DNA of 64,000 nt from SZUA-309 sp965215995 (lineage in GTDB: Bacteria > Pseudomonadota > Gammaproteobacteria > Pseudomonadales > Azotimanducaceae). Below are positions 42,278 to 51,216 of the stretch, piece by piece. The stretch is from contig OZ244128.1 of NCBI GenBank assembly GCA_965215995.1, positions 496,001 through 560,000 of the forward strand. The letters run 5' to 3'. How positions within the stretch are numbered: the first letter of the stretch is position 1; the number at the start of each line of letters is the position of its first letter. The notes under the pieces were generated by a model that saw nothing but the letters and a program-made list of their open reading frames with translations, was not told the DNA's origin and did no database searches. A program made the translations under genes and the position numbers.

Positions 42278-44181
42278 TGGCTGAAACCGACGCCAAACCC
42301 CTGGGCCAGCCTCCGCGTCCGCGGAGGGATTACTCCATGTTCGATGCCGAGCTTTCGGGCGCGGTACTGAATCTGTCTCTTCTACGCCGCCTGCTCCGCT
42401 GGATGAAGCCTTACCGGGTGACTTTCCTTGTCAGTGCGGTGCTCATCATCCTGGCCTCCACTCTGCAGGTGATGCAGCCTGTCATCATCTCCGTCGTGGT
42501 GATCGACCACATCATCCGTCAGGAGTCACAAACGCTGGCACCCGACCTCGGCCTGGTGGATCTGACGGACTGGCTCGCAATCAGCCTGGATGTGCATCCG
42601 CTGCTGGCCGCCTGTCTTCTCTATGCCCTGGTCTATGTAGGCTGGGCGGTGGTCGGTCACGCCCACCGGCTGACGCTGATCAGCTCGGTGATCAACGGTT
42701 TGCGGGATCTGCGCCAGGATCTCTTCAAGCATCTGGAAACCCGACCCTCGTCTTTCTACGATCGGGTTGCCGTGGGCAGAGTGATGACCCGGGTGACCAA
42801 CGATGTGGAAGCGCTTTACGAGCTGTTGCGCGGCATCGGCACCCTGATCGGGGAGTTCGTGCCTTTCTTCGTGGCGCTCACCATCATGCTCGCCATAGAT
42901 GTAGAGCTGACGCTGATTCTGCTGCTGGCACTACCCATCATGGGCAGCATCACCTACGTGTTCAGGCAGGCGACCCGACAGCTGTTCCGACTGGTCCGGC
43001 TCTCCGTCTCCTCACTGAACCAGTACATGCAGGAGAATCTGGCTGGTCTGCAGGTTGTGCAGCTCTCAGATCGGCAAGCGGAAAACCTCGCCCGCTACAC
43101 GGAGATCAACCAGGAAAACCGCACCTGGGAGATGAGGAGCGCCCGTCTAGAGACCCTCTATGGCGCCTTTACCGACTCCATGGCTCACATCGCGCTCGGC
43201 GTGATCATCTGGTACGCGGGCGGCGAGGTTGTACAGGGCTACATGTCGCTCGGCGGCGTCATCCTCTTCACCCGGTTCATCGACATGCTGTTCCATCCGA
43301 TCGTCGTGCTCGGCGAGCAGACCAACATCCTGTTCAGGGCCATGGCAAGCGGTGAGCGCATCTTTCAGGCGCTGGACTGGGACGAGAAAATACACGAGCC
43401 CGCCGAACCGGCTACCCTACCCGATCGACTGCGCGGCGAAGTGCGTTTCGAGCACCTCAATTTCGGCTACGACGAAGACGTGCAGATCCTGCACGACGTC
43501 ACCTTTACCATCGAACCCGGCGAGAAACTCGCCATCGTCGGTCCCACCGGCTCTGGCAAGAGCACGATGATCCGTCTGCTCGGCCGCTTCTATGACTTCG
43601 ACGACGGACAGATCTTCCTGGACGGTATCGATCTGAATCGAATCCACACCCGCGACCTTCGACGCCGCATCGGCGTGGTGCTGCAGGACTTCCACATCTT
43701 CTCCGGCACCATCTACGACAACATCGCCCTGGGCGACGTCTGCATCACTCGCGAGATGGCGGTGCAGGCGGCTAAACGGGTGAACGCACACGACTTCATC
43801 AGTGCGCTCCCGAGCGGCTACGACACCGAGCTATCGGAACGGGGCCAGAACATCTCACAAGGTCAGCGGCAGCTACTGGCCTTTGCCCGGGTACTGGCTG
43901 CAGATCCGGAAATCCTGGTGCTGGATGAGGCAACCGCCAGCATCGACACGGAAACCGAGCTTCTGATTCAGGACGCACTCAGGAAGCTGACCGAAGGCCG
44001 CACATCCATCCTGATTGCCCACCGGCTGCAGACGATTCAGGAGGCTAATCGGGTGCTGGTGCTCCAGGATGGTAAGGTGGAAGAGCTGGGAACCCACGAT
44101 GAGCTGCTCGCAGCCGGTGGCCTCTACCACACCCTGCACTCGTTGCAGTTTCAGTCCGAACCCACAGCCCAGGACCTATAG
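42277..44181 (+). CDS. ABC exporter subunit, canonical ATPase (MdlB-like)
   Basis: The 634-residue protein starts at an ATG overlapping the previous stop (TGATG). The membrane domain covers about 50-350 and the nucleotide domain has Walker A GPTGSGKST (about 420), Walker B ILVLDEATASID with catalytic Glu, and a noncanonical signature ISQGQRQ (about 525). In the heterodimer one site therefore pairs the degenerate Walker B with this altered signature, and one is fully catalytic. E. coli MdlB has a comparable asymmetry. The substrate is unknown, lipid or drug being typical. Confidence 0.92.
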   Translation: MAETDAKPLGQPPRPRRDYSMFDAELSGAVLNLSLLRRLLRWMKPYRVTFLVSAVLIILASTLQVMQPVIISVVVIDHIIRQESQTLAPDLGLVDLTDWLAISLDVHPLLAACLLYALVYVGWAVVGHAHRLTLISSVINGLRDLRQDLFKHLETRPSSFYDRVAVGRVMTRVTNDVEALYELLRGIGTLIGEFVPFFVALTIMLAIDVELTLILLLALPIMGSITYVFRQATRQLFRLVRLSVSSLNQYMQENLAGLQVVQLSDRQAENLARYTEINQENRTWEMRSARLETLYGAFTDSMAHIALGVIIWYAGGEVVQGYMSLGGVILFTRFIDMLFHPIVVLGEQTNILFRAMASGERIFQALDWDEKIHEPAEPATLPDRLRGEVRFEHLNFGYDEDVQILHDVTFTIEPGEKLAIVGPTGSGKSTMIRLLGRFYDFDDGQIFLDGIDLNRIHTRDLRRRIGVVLQDFHIFSGTIYDNIALGDVCITREMAVQAAKRVNAHDFISALPSGYDTELSERGQNISQGQRQLLAFARVLAADPEILVLDEATASIDTETELLIQDALRKLTEGRTSILIAHRLQTIQEANRVLVLQDGKVEELGTHDELLAAGGLYHTLHSLQFQSEPTAQDL

Positions 44182-44199
44182 ACCAGAAACAACCTGCGA

Positions 44200-44556
44200 T
44201 CAGCGCGCCTGCAGTTCGCGGATGTAGCCAACCAACTCGCCCAGCTCTTCGTCGGTCAGATTGCTCCAGCCCGGCATGAGCTGCGAGCCGCCGTAGGCAG
44301 CGGTCCCGTTCCTGATGACATTGGCCAGATCCGCATCGCTGCCCTTCTGCCAATCCGCATCGGTATCGAATTTGAACACCCCGGCACTGAAAGGTCTTGG
44401 CCGCACCATGGTCGCCGGTACACCTTCGCCATCCCCTTCGCCGTCGGCACCGTGACAGACCTGACAGTAGCTTTCGTAGAGCGCCTGACCATCTGCCAAC
44501 GTGGGCAACGGGACAAGCAGGCATGCGGAGATAGCAAACCGGAGTAAAAAGCGCAT
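44200..44556 (-). CDS. Class I c-type cytochrome
   Basis: ATG 44556 gives 118 residues with a signal peptide (LLRFAISACLLVPLPTLA). The heme motif is CQVCH, near residue 32, and the axial Met is in SQLMPGWSNL (about 93). A small periplasmic electron carrier. Genes upstream on the strand are the lipoprotein and the heme-propeller protein, so it is the likely electron acceptor of this operon; its start lies two bases beyond the lipoprotein's stop. Confidence 0.88.
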   Translation of the reverse strand: MRFLLRFAISACLLVPLPTLADGQALYESYCQVCHGADGEGDGEGVPATMVRPRPFSAGVFKFDTDADWQKGSDADLANVIRNGTAAYGGSQLMPGWSNLTDEELGELVGYIRELQAR

Positions 44557-44558
44557 GG

Positions 44559-45101
44559 CTAAGATTCCCCCTGGTCTCGTCGCGGTCCTTCCAGATCGAA
44601 TTCCAGCACGACGACTTCGAACTGCTCGAGGCTCACCAGTCCGCGCGCCTCGTGCAGGACGCCGTCTGCATTCACGGTCACCGCGTAAGGTGCCGGTGCC
44701 CGGGATTTCGCGCCATCGCAACGGGCTGGGAAATCCACGCCTATCCGATAGCGGCCGGGCCATGGATCCGGGAAGCGGATCTCCTCCACTCGGGGTCCGG
44801 ACGAATCGCAGCGCACGTCCGCGCTGATGACGCCGCCAGTGCGGGACTCGTGACGGGCAAAGTAGACGGTTTCCAGCAGAGGATCCGTGACGTAGAGGTC
44901 CAGATCGACATCGTCATCGAACTTCAATCTGACGACCATGCCGTCGATCTCTGCGTCATCCTGAGCAGCAAGCGTCTGTGCCAGCTCTGCCGCCCTAGCC
45001 TCGATGGCCTTCAGCGCAGCGACGTCGGGCTCTGGTTCTACGCAGCTGCTCAGCATTGGCAGAACGACGGCCAGTAGTACCCGTCCTACCCGTTCGCTCA
45101 C
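44559..45101 (-). CDS. Exported lipoprotein of the cytochrome operon
   Basis: GTG 45101 overlaps the stop of the propeller gene (GTGA) and gives 180 residues; the ORF's longer version has no signal peptide. The lipobox is VLPMLSSC. The mature domain is beta-rich (DGMVVRLKFDDDVDLDLYVT, then IRFPDPWPGRYRIGVDFPA), similar in look to the YfaP/DUF2135-like beta-sandwich (VDLDLYVTDP) that occurs in export-associated proteins. No specific function. Confidence 0.72.
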   Translation of the reverse strand: MSERVGRVLLAVVLPMLSSCVEPEPDVAALKAIEARAAELAQTLAAQDDAEIDGMVVRLKFDDDVDLDLYVTDPLLETVYFARHESRTGGVISADVRCDSSGPRVEEIRFPDPWPGRYRIGVDFPARCDGAKSRAPAPYAVTVNADGVLHEARGLVSLEQFEVVVLEFDLEGPRRDQGES

Positions 45102-46894
45102 CGCGACCCCAAAGCACCAACCGTGGGCACCGCTGGCGGTGTCAGGCGCAACACTCTCGGGGTGCCGGTTTCGATCTGCCAGGCAGGGACATTGGAGTTG
45201 CTCGTCCACACAGCACCGTTCTCATCGAAGTCGATCTCACGGGTGTAGGTCACCTGAGTCGGCAACGGGTAGATGGTGAATTTCGCGGTGGTCGGGTCGA
45301 AGCTCAGCAAGGTATCGCTGTTGGTGCCGCAGATCCACACCGTATCCGTGTTGAGGTCCACGTTGAGCGCGTACGGCGTTTCCGTGCCGAGCGGTTCGAT
45401 GGGGATCTCGAAAAGCTCGAACGTTTCGGTTTCTATGTCAAAGCGCGCGAGCACGTTGGAGGAGAATCCGGGGATCCAGAGATCGCCTCTGGAGTCGAAG
45501 CGCATTCGTCGCGGCGCCTTGAATGGGGTATCGATCATATGCAGCTCGAACGTGTCCGGATCGATGCGGCCGATGCGGTGCGCATTGAGCTGGCTGAACC
45601 AGACCTCACCGTTGGGTGCGATGTCGATGCCGTAGGGTACCGGTCCCGTGCCTTCGCCGCTGCCAGCCGCCGCGCCGCTCAGATCCACGTACTGACTGAG
45701 CCAGATGAAGAAAGGCAGCATTCTGAGCATCACTTCCTCGCCGAAGCTGCGCGCCGGAACCCGGATATTCTCGTGCTGGCCCGTGCCGGGATCGTACATG
45801 CCGACGTGATTCGAGCCCGCTACCGTATACCAGACCCGGTTGCGATCATCGATTCTCAGGGTGTGCGGGTAGATACCACTGGGCAAGGGCATGGTGGTGA
45901 AGGATGAGTCCTCAGGGTCGAACTTCGCGAGCCGATTACCCGTGGCGAGGGTAATCCAGATCGCACCGTCGTGATCCACCTGAAGCGAGTGCGGGCCCAC
46001 GTACATCTCCGAGTTGGAGGGCAGAGTGCCGGATCCCATGTTGCCACCCAGGGGCATGTCTTCGTTGGGAATCTTGAACCACTCGCGCTTCCCACCCGGT
46101 ACTCTGGGATCCAAACGGAAGAGCGTGTCCGTGGTCATATCGACGGAATAGATGTGGCCGCTCGGGTGCACGATCATGTCATGCTGCATCGAGGAGCGAC
46201 CGCCCAGTTCGAACTCGTCGATGATGGCGTCGAGTGCTCCGGGTTCCGGCGGCGGTGCGAAGTCCGGTTCCTGCCATCCTTCGGTCAACGTCGGCACCGC
46301 GGTCGCGGGATCGTAAGCACGGTTGATCAGCCCGGGGAGTCGTGCGCTGAGATCTTCATCCAGCCCCGCCCCCATGCGTGCCATCAGCGCCAGAATCTTC
46401 TGCCACTCTCCTTCTTCGCGTTGCAGTCGAGTTGCCGGATTGCCCTGCTGGTGGCAATAAGTGCATTGACGAACGAACTGTTCACGATCGTGCTCGGATT
46501 CCAGCTGATCGAGCAACAACTCGTACCAGTGATTAGCCGGTAGCTGGGCAGCAACCGCCGCGGGATCGGTGTGGCGGGTCATCATGAAGTCGAGCGGCGT
46601 CAGGCCGTCCGTTCCGGTCTCGTGGCCACTGGAACGCACATCCTGCCAGCCGATACGACGTACCCGAACCCTATGGACCGTGTTCGCGGGGAGACCGGCA
46701 AGCTGGTAGCGGCCGGAATCGTCGGTAAACACGGTGCGCTCCTGGAAAGGCGCGCCGAATCGGGCAGTGACCATGGCGCCGACGATGGGTTCTGCCGACT
46801 CACCGGCCACTGTCCCTGAAAAGCCTGCTGCCGTGGCGTTGCCCGCAGCCAGGACGGCCACCACCACGACCACGATTTGCAGAAGATTGCGCAT
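45098..46894 (-). CDS. Exported carboxypeptidase-regulatory/heme/Vgb-type propeller protein
   Basis: ATG 46894 has GGAGGAG six bases ahead; the 598-residue protein has a signal peptide. Residues ~24-105 are a carboxypeptidase-regulatory-like beta-sandwich. A single heme site CTYCH lies at 144-148. Residues ~240-595 form a six- or more-bladed propeller like virginiamycin B lyase (Vgb), with repeated GxxW-(F/Y)xxxxxxRIxRxD. Vgb-like motifs without the lyase context suggest an extracellular lactonase or dehydrogenase role. It overlaps the lipoprotein gene. Confidence 0.85.
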   Translation of the reverse strand: MRNLLQIVVVVVAVLAAGNATAAGFSGTVAGESAEPIVGAMVTARFGAPFQERTVFTDDSGRYQLAGLPANTVHRVRVRRIGWQDVRSSGHETGTDGLTPLDFMMTRHTDPAAVAAQLPANHWYELLLDQLESEHDREQFVRQCTYCHQQGNPATRLQREEGEWQKILALMARMGAGLDEDLSARLPGLINRAYDPATAVPTLTEGWQEPDFAPPPEPGALDAIIDEFELGGRSSMQHDMIVHPSGHIYSVDMTTDTLFRLDPRVPGGKREWFKIPNEDMPLGGNMGSGTLPSNSEMYVGPHSLQVDHDGAIWITLATGNRLAKFDPEDSSFTTMPLPSGIYPHTLRIDDRNRVWYTVAGSNHVGMYDPGTGQHENIRVPARSFGEEVMLRMLPFFIWLSQYVDLSGAAAGSGEGTGPVPYGIDIAPNGEVWFSQLNAHRIGRIDPDTFELHMIDTPFKAPRRMRFDSRGDLWIPGFSSNVLARFDIETETFELFEIPIEPLGTETPYALNVDLNTDTVWICGTNSDTLLSFDPTTAKFTIYPLPTQVTYTREIDFDENGAVWTSNSNVPAWQIETGTPRVLRLTPPAVPTVGALGSR

Positions 46895-46969
46895 CATCAG
46901 CTCCTCCGGGATCCTTGAAGGCTGCACTCAATTTAACCCGCGGTCAGGACGAATGACTACCCTGCTCGA

Positions 46970-47893
46970 TCATTGAGTGATCTCCAGCCGTCGCAACGCC
47001 TCCTCGAAACTGGAATAGGTCTCAAAGCCGATGTGTGGTGTCACGTCGCTCAACCAGATCTCGTCACATTCGCGGCCGATGGACTCAGGCAGTTCTTCCC
47101 GACGCTTCCCGGTTCCGGCTGCACGGATTTTTGCGGAGTCACTGCCCGGCGGGATCCCGCCATCGCGTTCCGAGGCAGCGCGCATCATGGCATCGTCGAA
47201 CCTGTCTTTGTGTTGCAGCATGAATGCCCGTGACGTGCGTTCCAGCGTAATCGCGAGCAACTCGTCATCCAGCGGTACGCCGCAGAATCGAGCTACCCGA
47301 CGGATGATGGATTCCGGGTCCTCCACCATGTGATCGTACGAAAGCAGCAACACATCGGCGTTGTCCCGTTGGCCCCACCAGCTGACCAGGTGTGCCCAGT
47401 GATCAAGCCCGCGTCCGCGACCCTCCCGCCTCGGCACGAAGAACTCTTCATAGGTGATCGTACCGGGTTCAAAATACCAGCCCTCCATGAAGCGATAGCC
47501 TGACTCAAACGCGTCCTTCGGATCCCGCAGGGAAACGACGTATCTGGCGCCTTTAGGCACGTGTTCCCAGGACAGGTGACTCTTGAATCCGCGCGGCTCG
47601 GCGACCTGCTCTGCGTTGATATCGATCTCGAGCTTCTTTGCTGTTTCAATCCAGGGGACAACCCGGGAGATGTCGTCGAAATCCATGTCTCCGCGGGTGC
47701 GCAGCGTGTGGAACGTCTGCTGCAGCAGAGTCGTACCGCACTTTCCGGCCGGGGAGATGATCACGTCCGTCGGCCGTGGCTCATAGGCCTTTATGGATGC
47801 AAGCATCCCCTCCAGGTCCATGGTCCGCTGCGACAGCTCGTTCATTTCGGCCATGTTCAGAGCACGACGGCCCCAGAAGGTGGGCTCACTCAC
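46970..47893 (-). CDS. Sulfotransferase
   Basis: GTG 47893 follows AGGAATC and gives 307 residues. The PAPS 5'-phosphosulfate loop is ISPAGKCGTTLLQQTF (46-61), and the 3'-phosphate-binding region is YVVSLRDPKDAFESGY (about 117-132). A mammalian-type cytosolic sulfotransferase fold (Sulfotransfer_1) using PAPS. The substrate is unknown. It sits 75 bases from the propeller gene and 52 from the SDR gene, on the same strand. Confidence 0.9.
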   Translation of the reverse strand: MSEPTFWGRRALNMAEMNELSQRTMDLEGMLASIKAYEPRPTDVIISPAGKCGTTLLQQTFHTLRTRGDMDFDDISRVVPWIETAKKLEIDINAEQVAEPRGFKSHLSWEHVPKGARYVVSLRDPKDAFESGYRFMEGWYFEPGTITYEEFFVPRREGRGRGLDHWAHLVSWWGQRDNADVLLLSYDHMVEDPESIIRRVARFCGVPLDDELLAITLERTSRAFMLQHKDRFDDAMMRAASERDGGIPPGSDSAKIRAAGTGKRREELPESIGRECDEIWLSDVTPHIGFETYSSFEEALRRLEITQ

Positions 47894-47945
47894 TATTGAT
47901 TCCTATAGACTGTCAACGAGAGGATTCTAGTGATTTTTGGTCGGT

Positions 47946-48683
47946 TCAGCCCTGCATCGATAGACCACCGGATACGCTGATCGTCTGGCCGGTGATGTAG
48001 CCCGCCCCCTCCGAGAGGAAAAAACTCACCAGACCCGGAAAGTCTTCGGGCGTTGCCAACCGGCGCATGGGTATCGCCCGTTCCAGCGCTTGCTGAAGCT
48101 TCCCGCTCGGATCCACCGTCTCCAGCAACGGCGTGTCGGTGGGTCCCGGACAGATGCTGTTGAACGTGATGTGGTCCCGGGCATGTTCTCTCGCCAGCGT
48201 CTTCATCAGCGCAATGGTGCCGCCTTTGGCAGCGGAGTAGACGGCTTCCCCGGAGGAGCCGACGCGGCCCGCATCGGAGGCGATGCTCACTACACGGCCC
48301 CCGCCCGCTCTCATGAGATGCGGCAGCACGGCGTGAGTCAGATTGAGCGGGCCGTACAGATTGATGTCGATGACTCTTTGCCAGAACGCAGGCTCGGTAT
48401 CGATGAAGCGGGCTGATTCGTCCCAGCCTGCGTTGTTCACCAACCCCCTGATAGTGCCCTGCTTGCCGAAGTCACTGACGGCTGCGCCAACGGCCTTGAA
48501 GTTACTGACGTCGACAACGGCCGTGCTGACTGCTGCGCCGTGAACTTCGGCCAGCGCCGCCAGCCCCGCATCATCCCGGTCCAGCACGCACACCCGGTTT
48601 CCTTCCTGGACCAGACGATTGACGATCGCCCGACCAATACCACTTGCGCCACCGCTCAGAACAATCTGCCCCTCTTGATCCAT
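47946..48683 (-). CDS. SDR family oxidoreductase (FabG-like)
   Basis: The 245-residue protein has all SDR hallmarks: SGGASGIGRAIVNRL (glycine loop), LVNNAGWDES, Ser at SIASDAGRV, YSAAKGGTIAL (YxxxK) and the PGPTDTPLLETV loop. It reduces or oxidises a hydroxyl group with NAD(P). GGAGAACAGAC lies ahead of the ATG. Divergent from the lipA region. Probably functional with the neighbouring sulfotransferase. Confidence 0.9.
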   Translation of the reverse strand: MDQEGQIVLSGGASGIGRAIVNRLVQEGNRVCVLDRDDAGLAALAEVHGAAVSTAVVDVSNFKAVGAAVSDFGKQGTIRGLVNNAGWDESARFIDTEPAFWQRVIDINLYGPLNLTHAVLPHLMRAGGGRVVSIASDAGRVGSSGEAVYSAAKGGTIALMKTLAREHARDHITFNSICPGPTDTPLLETVDPSGKLQQALERAIPMRRLATPEDFPGLVSFFLSEGAGYITGQTISVSGGLSMQG

Positions 48684-48712
48684 GTCTGTTCTCCGCCGCC
48701 AATGCTTCTACT

Positions 48713-48825
48713 GAGAGTGCGGTAAAATGACGGCCTTTGCCACTGGCTACACCCAGGAGCTCAGCGCAGCGCTTACCGAATTTGACGAGACGCTGGACTG
48801 ATCAGAGTGCGCTAAAATAGCGGCC
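48713..48825. repeat. Directly duplicated promoter-like element
   Basis: Copies GAGAGTGCGGTAAAATGACGG (48713-48733) and CAGAGTGCGCTAAAATAGCGG (48803-48823), each followed by CC, are 90 bp apart and match in 19 of 23 positions. Each contains TAAAAT, a good -10. In copy 2 the TAAAAT (48813-48818) lies eight bases before the lipA ATG, so a transcript from it would be nearly leaderless. Confidence 0.75.
48727..48801 (+). CDS. Candidate 24-codon leader ORF before lipA
   Basis: ATG 48727 lies in copy 1 of the duplicated element and ends at 48801, just before copy 2. It encodes MTAFATGYTQELSAALTEFD plus four residues and stops. No ribosome site is seen, so translation is doubtful; a leaderless start at the -10 copy is possible. 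A leader peptide is one reading, chance the other. Confidence 0.35.
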   Translation: MTAFATGYTQELSAALTEFDETLD

Positions 48826-49824
48826 ATGAGTAAGGCCGATGACAGCGGGCAACCCAAGGCAGGGCAGAAGTTCCTGACACCTGCCGGTTTCAGCGCCATC
48901 AAGGATGGCGTCAAGTCCCGATCGAATCCCACCCCGTCCGGACGCAAGCCTCCCTGGCTCCGGGTGCGCATCCCCACCGGCAGCAGGTACGAAGGTGTCA
49001 GGAGAACCGTGGACGAACATCGCCTCGCCACCGTCTGTCAGGAATCGCACTGCCCGAACATCGGCGAGTGCTGGTCCAACGGCACCGCCACCATCATGTT
49101 GATGGGCTCGGTCTGCACCCGAGCCTGCCAGTTCTGCTCCGTGGACACCGGCAATCCGAACGGCTGGCTGGACCCGGAAGAGCCGGCCAACGCGGCCAGA
49201 AGCGTGGCCCTGATGGGTCTGAAGTACGTGGTTATCACCTCGGTAGACCGTGACGATCTCAGCGACGGGGGGGCCGCCCACTACGCAGCCTGCATCGGCG
49301 CCATCAAGGCAGGCAATCCGCAAACCGCGGTGGAAGCGCTGACACCGGATTTTTGCGGCAGCGAAGAAGCCGTCGGCAAGGTGGTCACCGCCGGGCTCGA
49401 CGTCTTTGCCCAGAATCTCGAGACCGTTCGTCGTCTCACCCATCCTGTCCGCGATCCCCGGGCGGGCTACCAGCAGACCCTGGACGTGCTGGCCATGGGT
49501 AAGCGGATCGCACCGGAGATCCTCACCAAGTCGAGCCTGATGCTCGGCCTGGGCGAGACCGATGATGAGATCTTTGCAGCCATGGATGATCTGCGCGCCC
49601 ACGACGTGGATGTGCTTACCCTGGGCCAGTATCTCCGGCCCACGGTCAACCATCTGCCGGTGGATCGCTGGGTTCGACCGGAAGAATTCGAAGCCTATCG
49701 GGCAGCAGGACTCGAGAAAGGTTTCCGCGAGGTAGCATCCGGCCCGCTGGTCCGCTCCAGCTATCGGGCCGACCGCATCCTCGAAGGTGACAACCTGGGC
49801 CTGATTCCCGTCCGCTCCCTCTGA
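48826..49824 (+). CDS. lipA: Lipoyl synthase
   Basis: The 332-residue radical SAM enzyme inserts two sulfurs into octanoyl side chains. The auxiliary cluster is built on CQESHCPNIGEC (C-x4-C-x5-C) and the SAM cluster on CTRACQFC (CxxxCxxC). The N-terminus and the C-terminal LVRSSYRAD with conserved Arg-Ser-Ser are typical. No lipB lies next to it, although they are commonly adjacent. Transcription may be leaderless. Confidence 0.96.
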   Translation: MSKADDSGQPKAGQKFLTPAGFSAIKDGVKSRSNPTPSGRKPPWLRVRIPTGSRYEGVRRTVDEHRLATVCQESHCPNIGECWSNGTATIMLMGSVCTRACQFCSVDTGNPNGWLDPEEPANAARSVALMGLKYVVITSVDRDDLSDGGAAHYAACIGAIKAGNPQTAVEALTPDFCGSEEAVGKVVTAGLDVFAQNLETVRRLTHPVRDPRAGYQQTLDVLAMGKRIAPEILTKSSLMLGLGETDDEIFAAMDDLRAHDVDVLTLGQYLRPTVNHLPVDRWVRPEEFEAYRAAGLEKGFREVASGPLVRSSYRADRILEGDNLGLIPVRSL

Positions 49825-49857
49825 CCTCTCACGATCAAGAACACGGATAACAGACAC

Positions 49858-51216
49858 ATGAGCCTGATCACTGAACACGACGGCCCACGCACCGCCATTC
49901 AGATCATTCAGACGACGGAACTGGACACCTGGCTGGGTGCTCTGCCCGCTTCAGGCCGCACCTGGATCGATCGCCAGCAGTTCGAAGCAAAGAACGGTCA
50001 GTTCGCCTGGCTGCCGGATGATCAGGGCGCACCGGATTCCGTGGTCGTCGGCTGGGATGGGGAAGAAGCTTTCAGTGCCCTTGGCAGCCTGCCGTTCACG
50101 CTGCCGGAGGGGGTCTACGAACTCTCCAGCTCGGTGAACGATCTCGAGCTTCTCGGTTGGGGGCTCGGAGCCTATCAGTTCGATCGTTTCAAAGCGGCGG
50201 ACCGACAGCCGGCCCAACTGTTGCTGCCAGCCACTGCCGCCGCGGACGAGATCGTCAATCAGGTGAACGCCATGCAGCTGGTTCGGGATCTCATCAACCT
50301 GCCGGCAGATGAGTTGAACCCAGGGCGTCTGGCCGAGGAGGCCATGCAGCTCGCAGACAGCTTCGATGCCGAGGTGTCTGTGACCGTGGGTGAAGATCTG
50401 CTTGCTGCGGGCTTCAACACCATCCACGCCGTAGGCAGAGCGGCGGCGGACGCCCCCCGGCTCATCGACATCCGCTGGGGTGATCCCGAGCATCCGAAAG
50501 TCAGCCTCGTCGGCAAGGGTGTCTGCTTCGACAGCGGCGGCCTGGACATCAAACCTGCCAGCGGCATGCGCACCATGAAAAAAGACATGGGTGGTGCGGC
50601 CAACGTGCTCGGGCTCGCTCAGCTGATCATGGCGAGTAATTTGCCCGTCCGCCTGCGAGTTCTGGTGCCTGCCGTGGAAAACGCCATCAGCGGCAACGCC
50701 TACCGGCCGGGTGACATCATCCAGACCTATAGAGGCATCAGCGTCGAGGTAGACAACACGGATGCCGAAGGCCGACTGGTCATGTGCGATGCTCTGGCGC
50801 TCGCAGCAGAAGAAGCACCGGCCGTGATGCTCGACTACTCCACGCTCACCGGATCCGCCCGATCAGCCGTAGGTGCGGAGATTGCCGCCATGTTCGCCAA
50901 CGACGACGCCCTGGCGAATGGGATAGCAACAGCGGCAGAAGCTGTCGCCGATCCGGTCTGGCGCATGCCGTTGCATGGCCCCTACGGTTACATGCTGGAG
51001 AGCAAGGTGGCAGACACAGTAAACTCCGCAAGCCTCCCCTATGGTGGTGCCATCACGGCGGCGCTTTTTCTCGAGAAGTTCGTCGACGAGGTGTCCTGGG
51101 CCCATTTCGACATCATGGCTTTCAATATCCGTGGCCGCCCCGGTCGACCCGAAGGCGGTGAGGCCATGGGTGTGCGGGCAGCGTACGCATATCTCAAGGA
51201 GCGTTTCGGTGGCTGA
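49858..51216 (+). CDS. M17 leucyl aminopeptidase family protein
   Basis: The 452-residue enzyme has the catalytic C-terminal domain with Zn-binding and active residues in VGKGVCFDSGGLDIKPASGM (about 215-234), the M17 signature NTDAEGRLVMC and KKDMGGAANV. It removes N-terminal amino acids in the cytosol. The final eight bases overlap hisI. No promoter was singled out. Confidence 0.92.
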   Translation: MSLITEHDGPRTAIQIIQTTELDTWLGALPASGRTWIDRQQFEAKNGQFAWLPDDQGAPDSVVVGWDGEEAFSALGSLPFTLPEGVYELSSSVNDLELLGWGLGAYQFDRFKAADRQPAQLLLPATAAADEIVNQVNAMQLVRDLINLPADELNPGRLAEEAMQLADSFDAEVSVTVGEDLLAAGFNTIHAVGRAAADAPRLIDIRWGDPEHPKVSLVGKGVCFDSGGLDIKPASGMRTMKKDMGGAANVLGLAQLIMASNLPVRLRVLVPAVENAISGNAYRPGDIIQTYRGISVEVDNTDAEGRLVMCDALALAAEEAPAVMLDYSTLTGSARSAVGAEIAAMFANDDALANGIATAAEAVADPVWRMPLHGPYGYMLESKVADTVNSASLPYGGAITAALFLEKFVDEVSWAHFDIMAFNIRGRPGRPEGGEAMGVRAAYAYLKERFGG

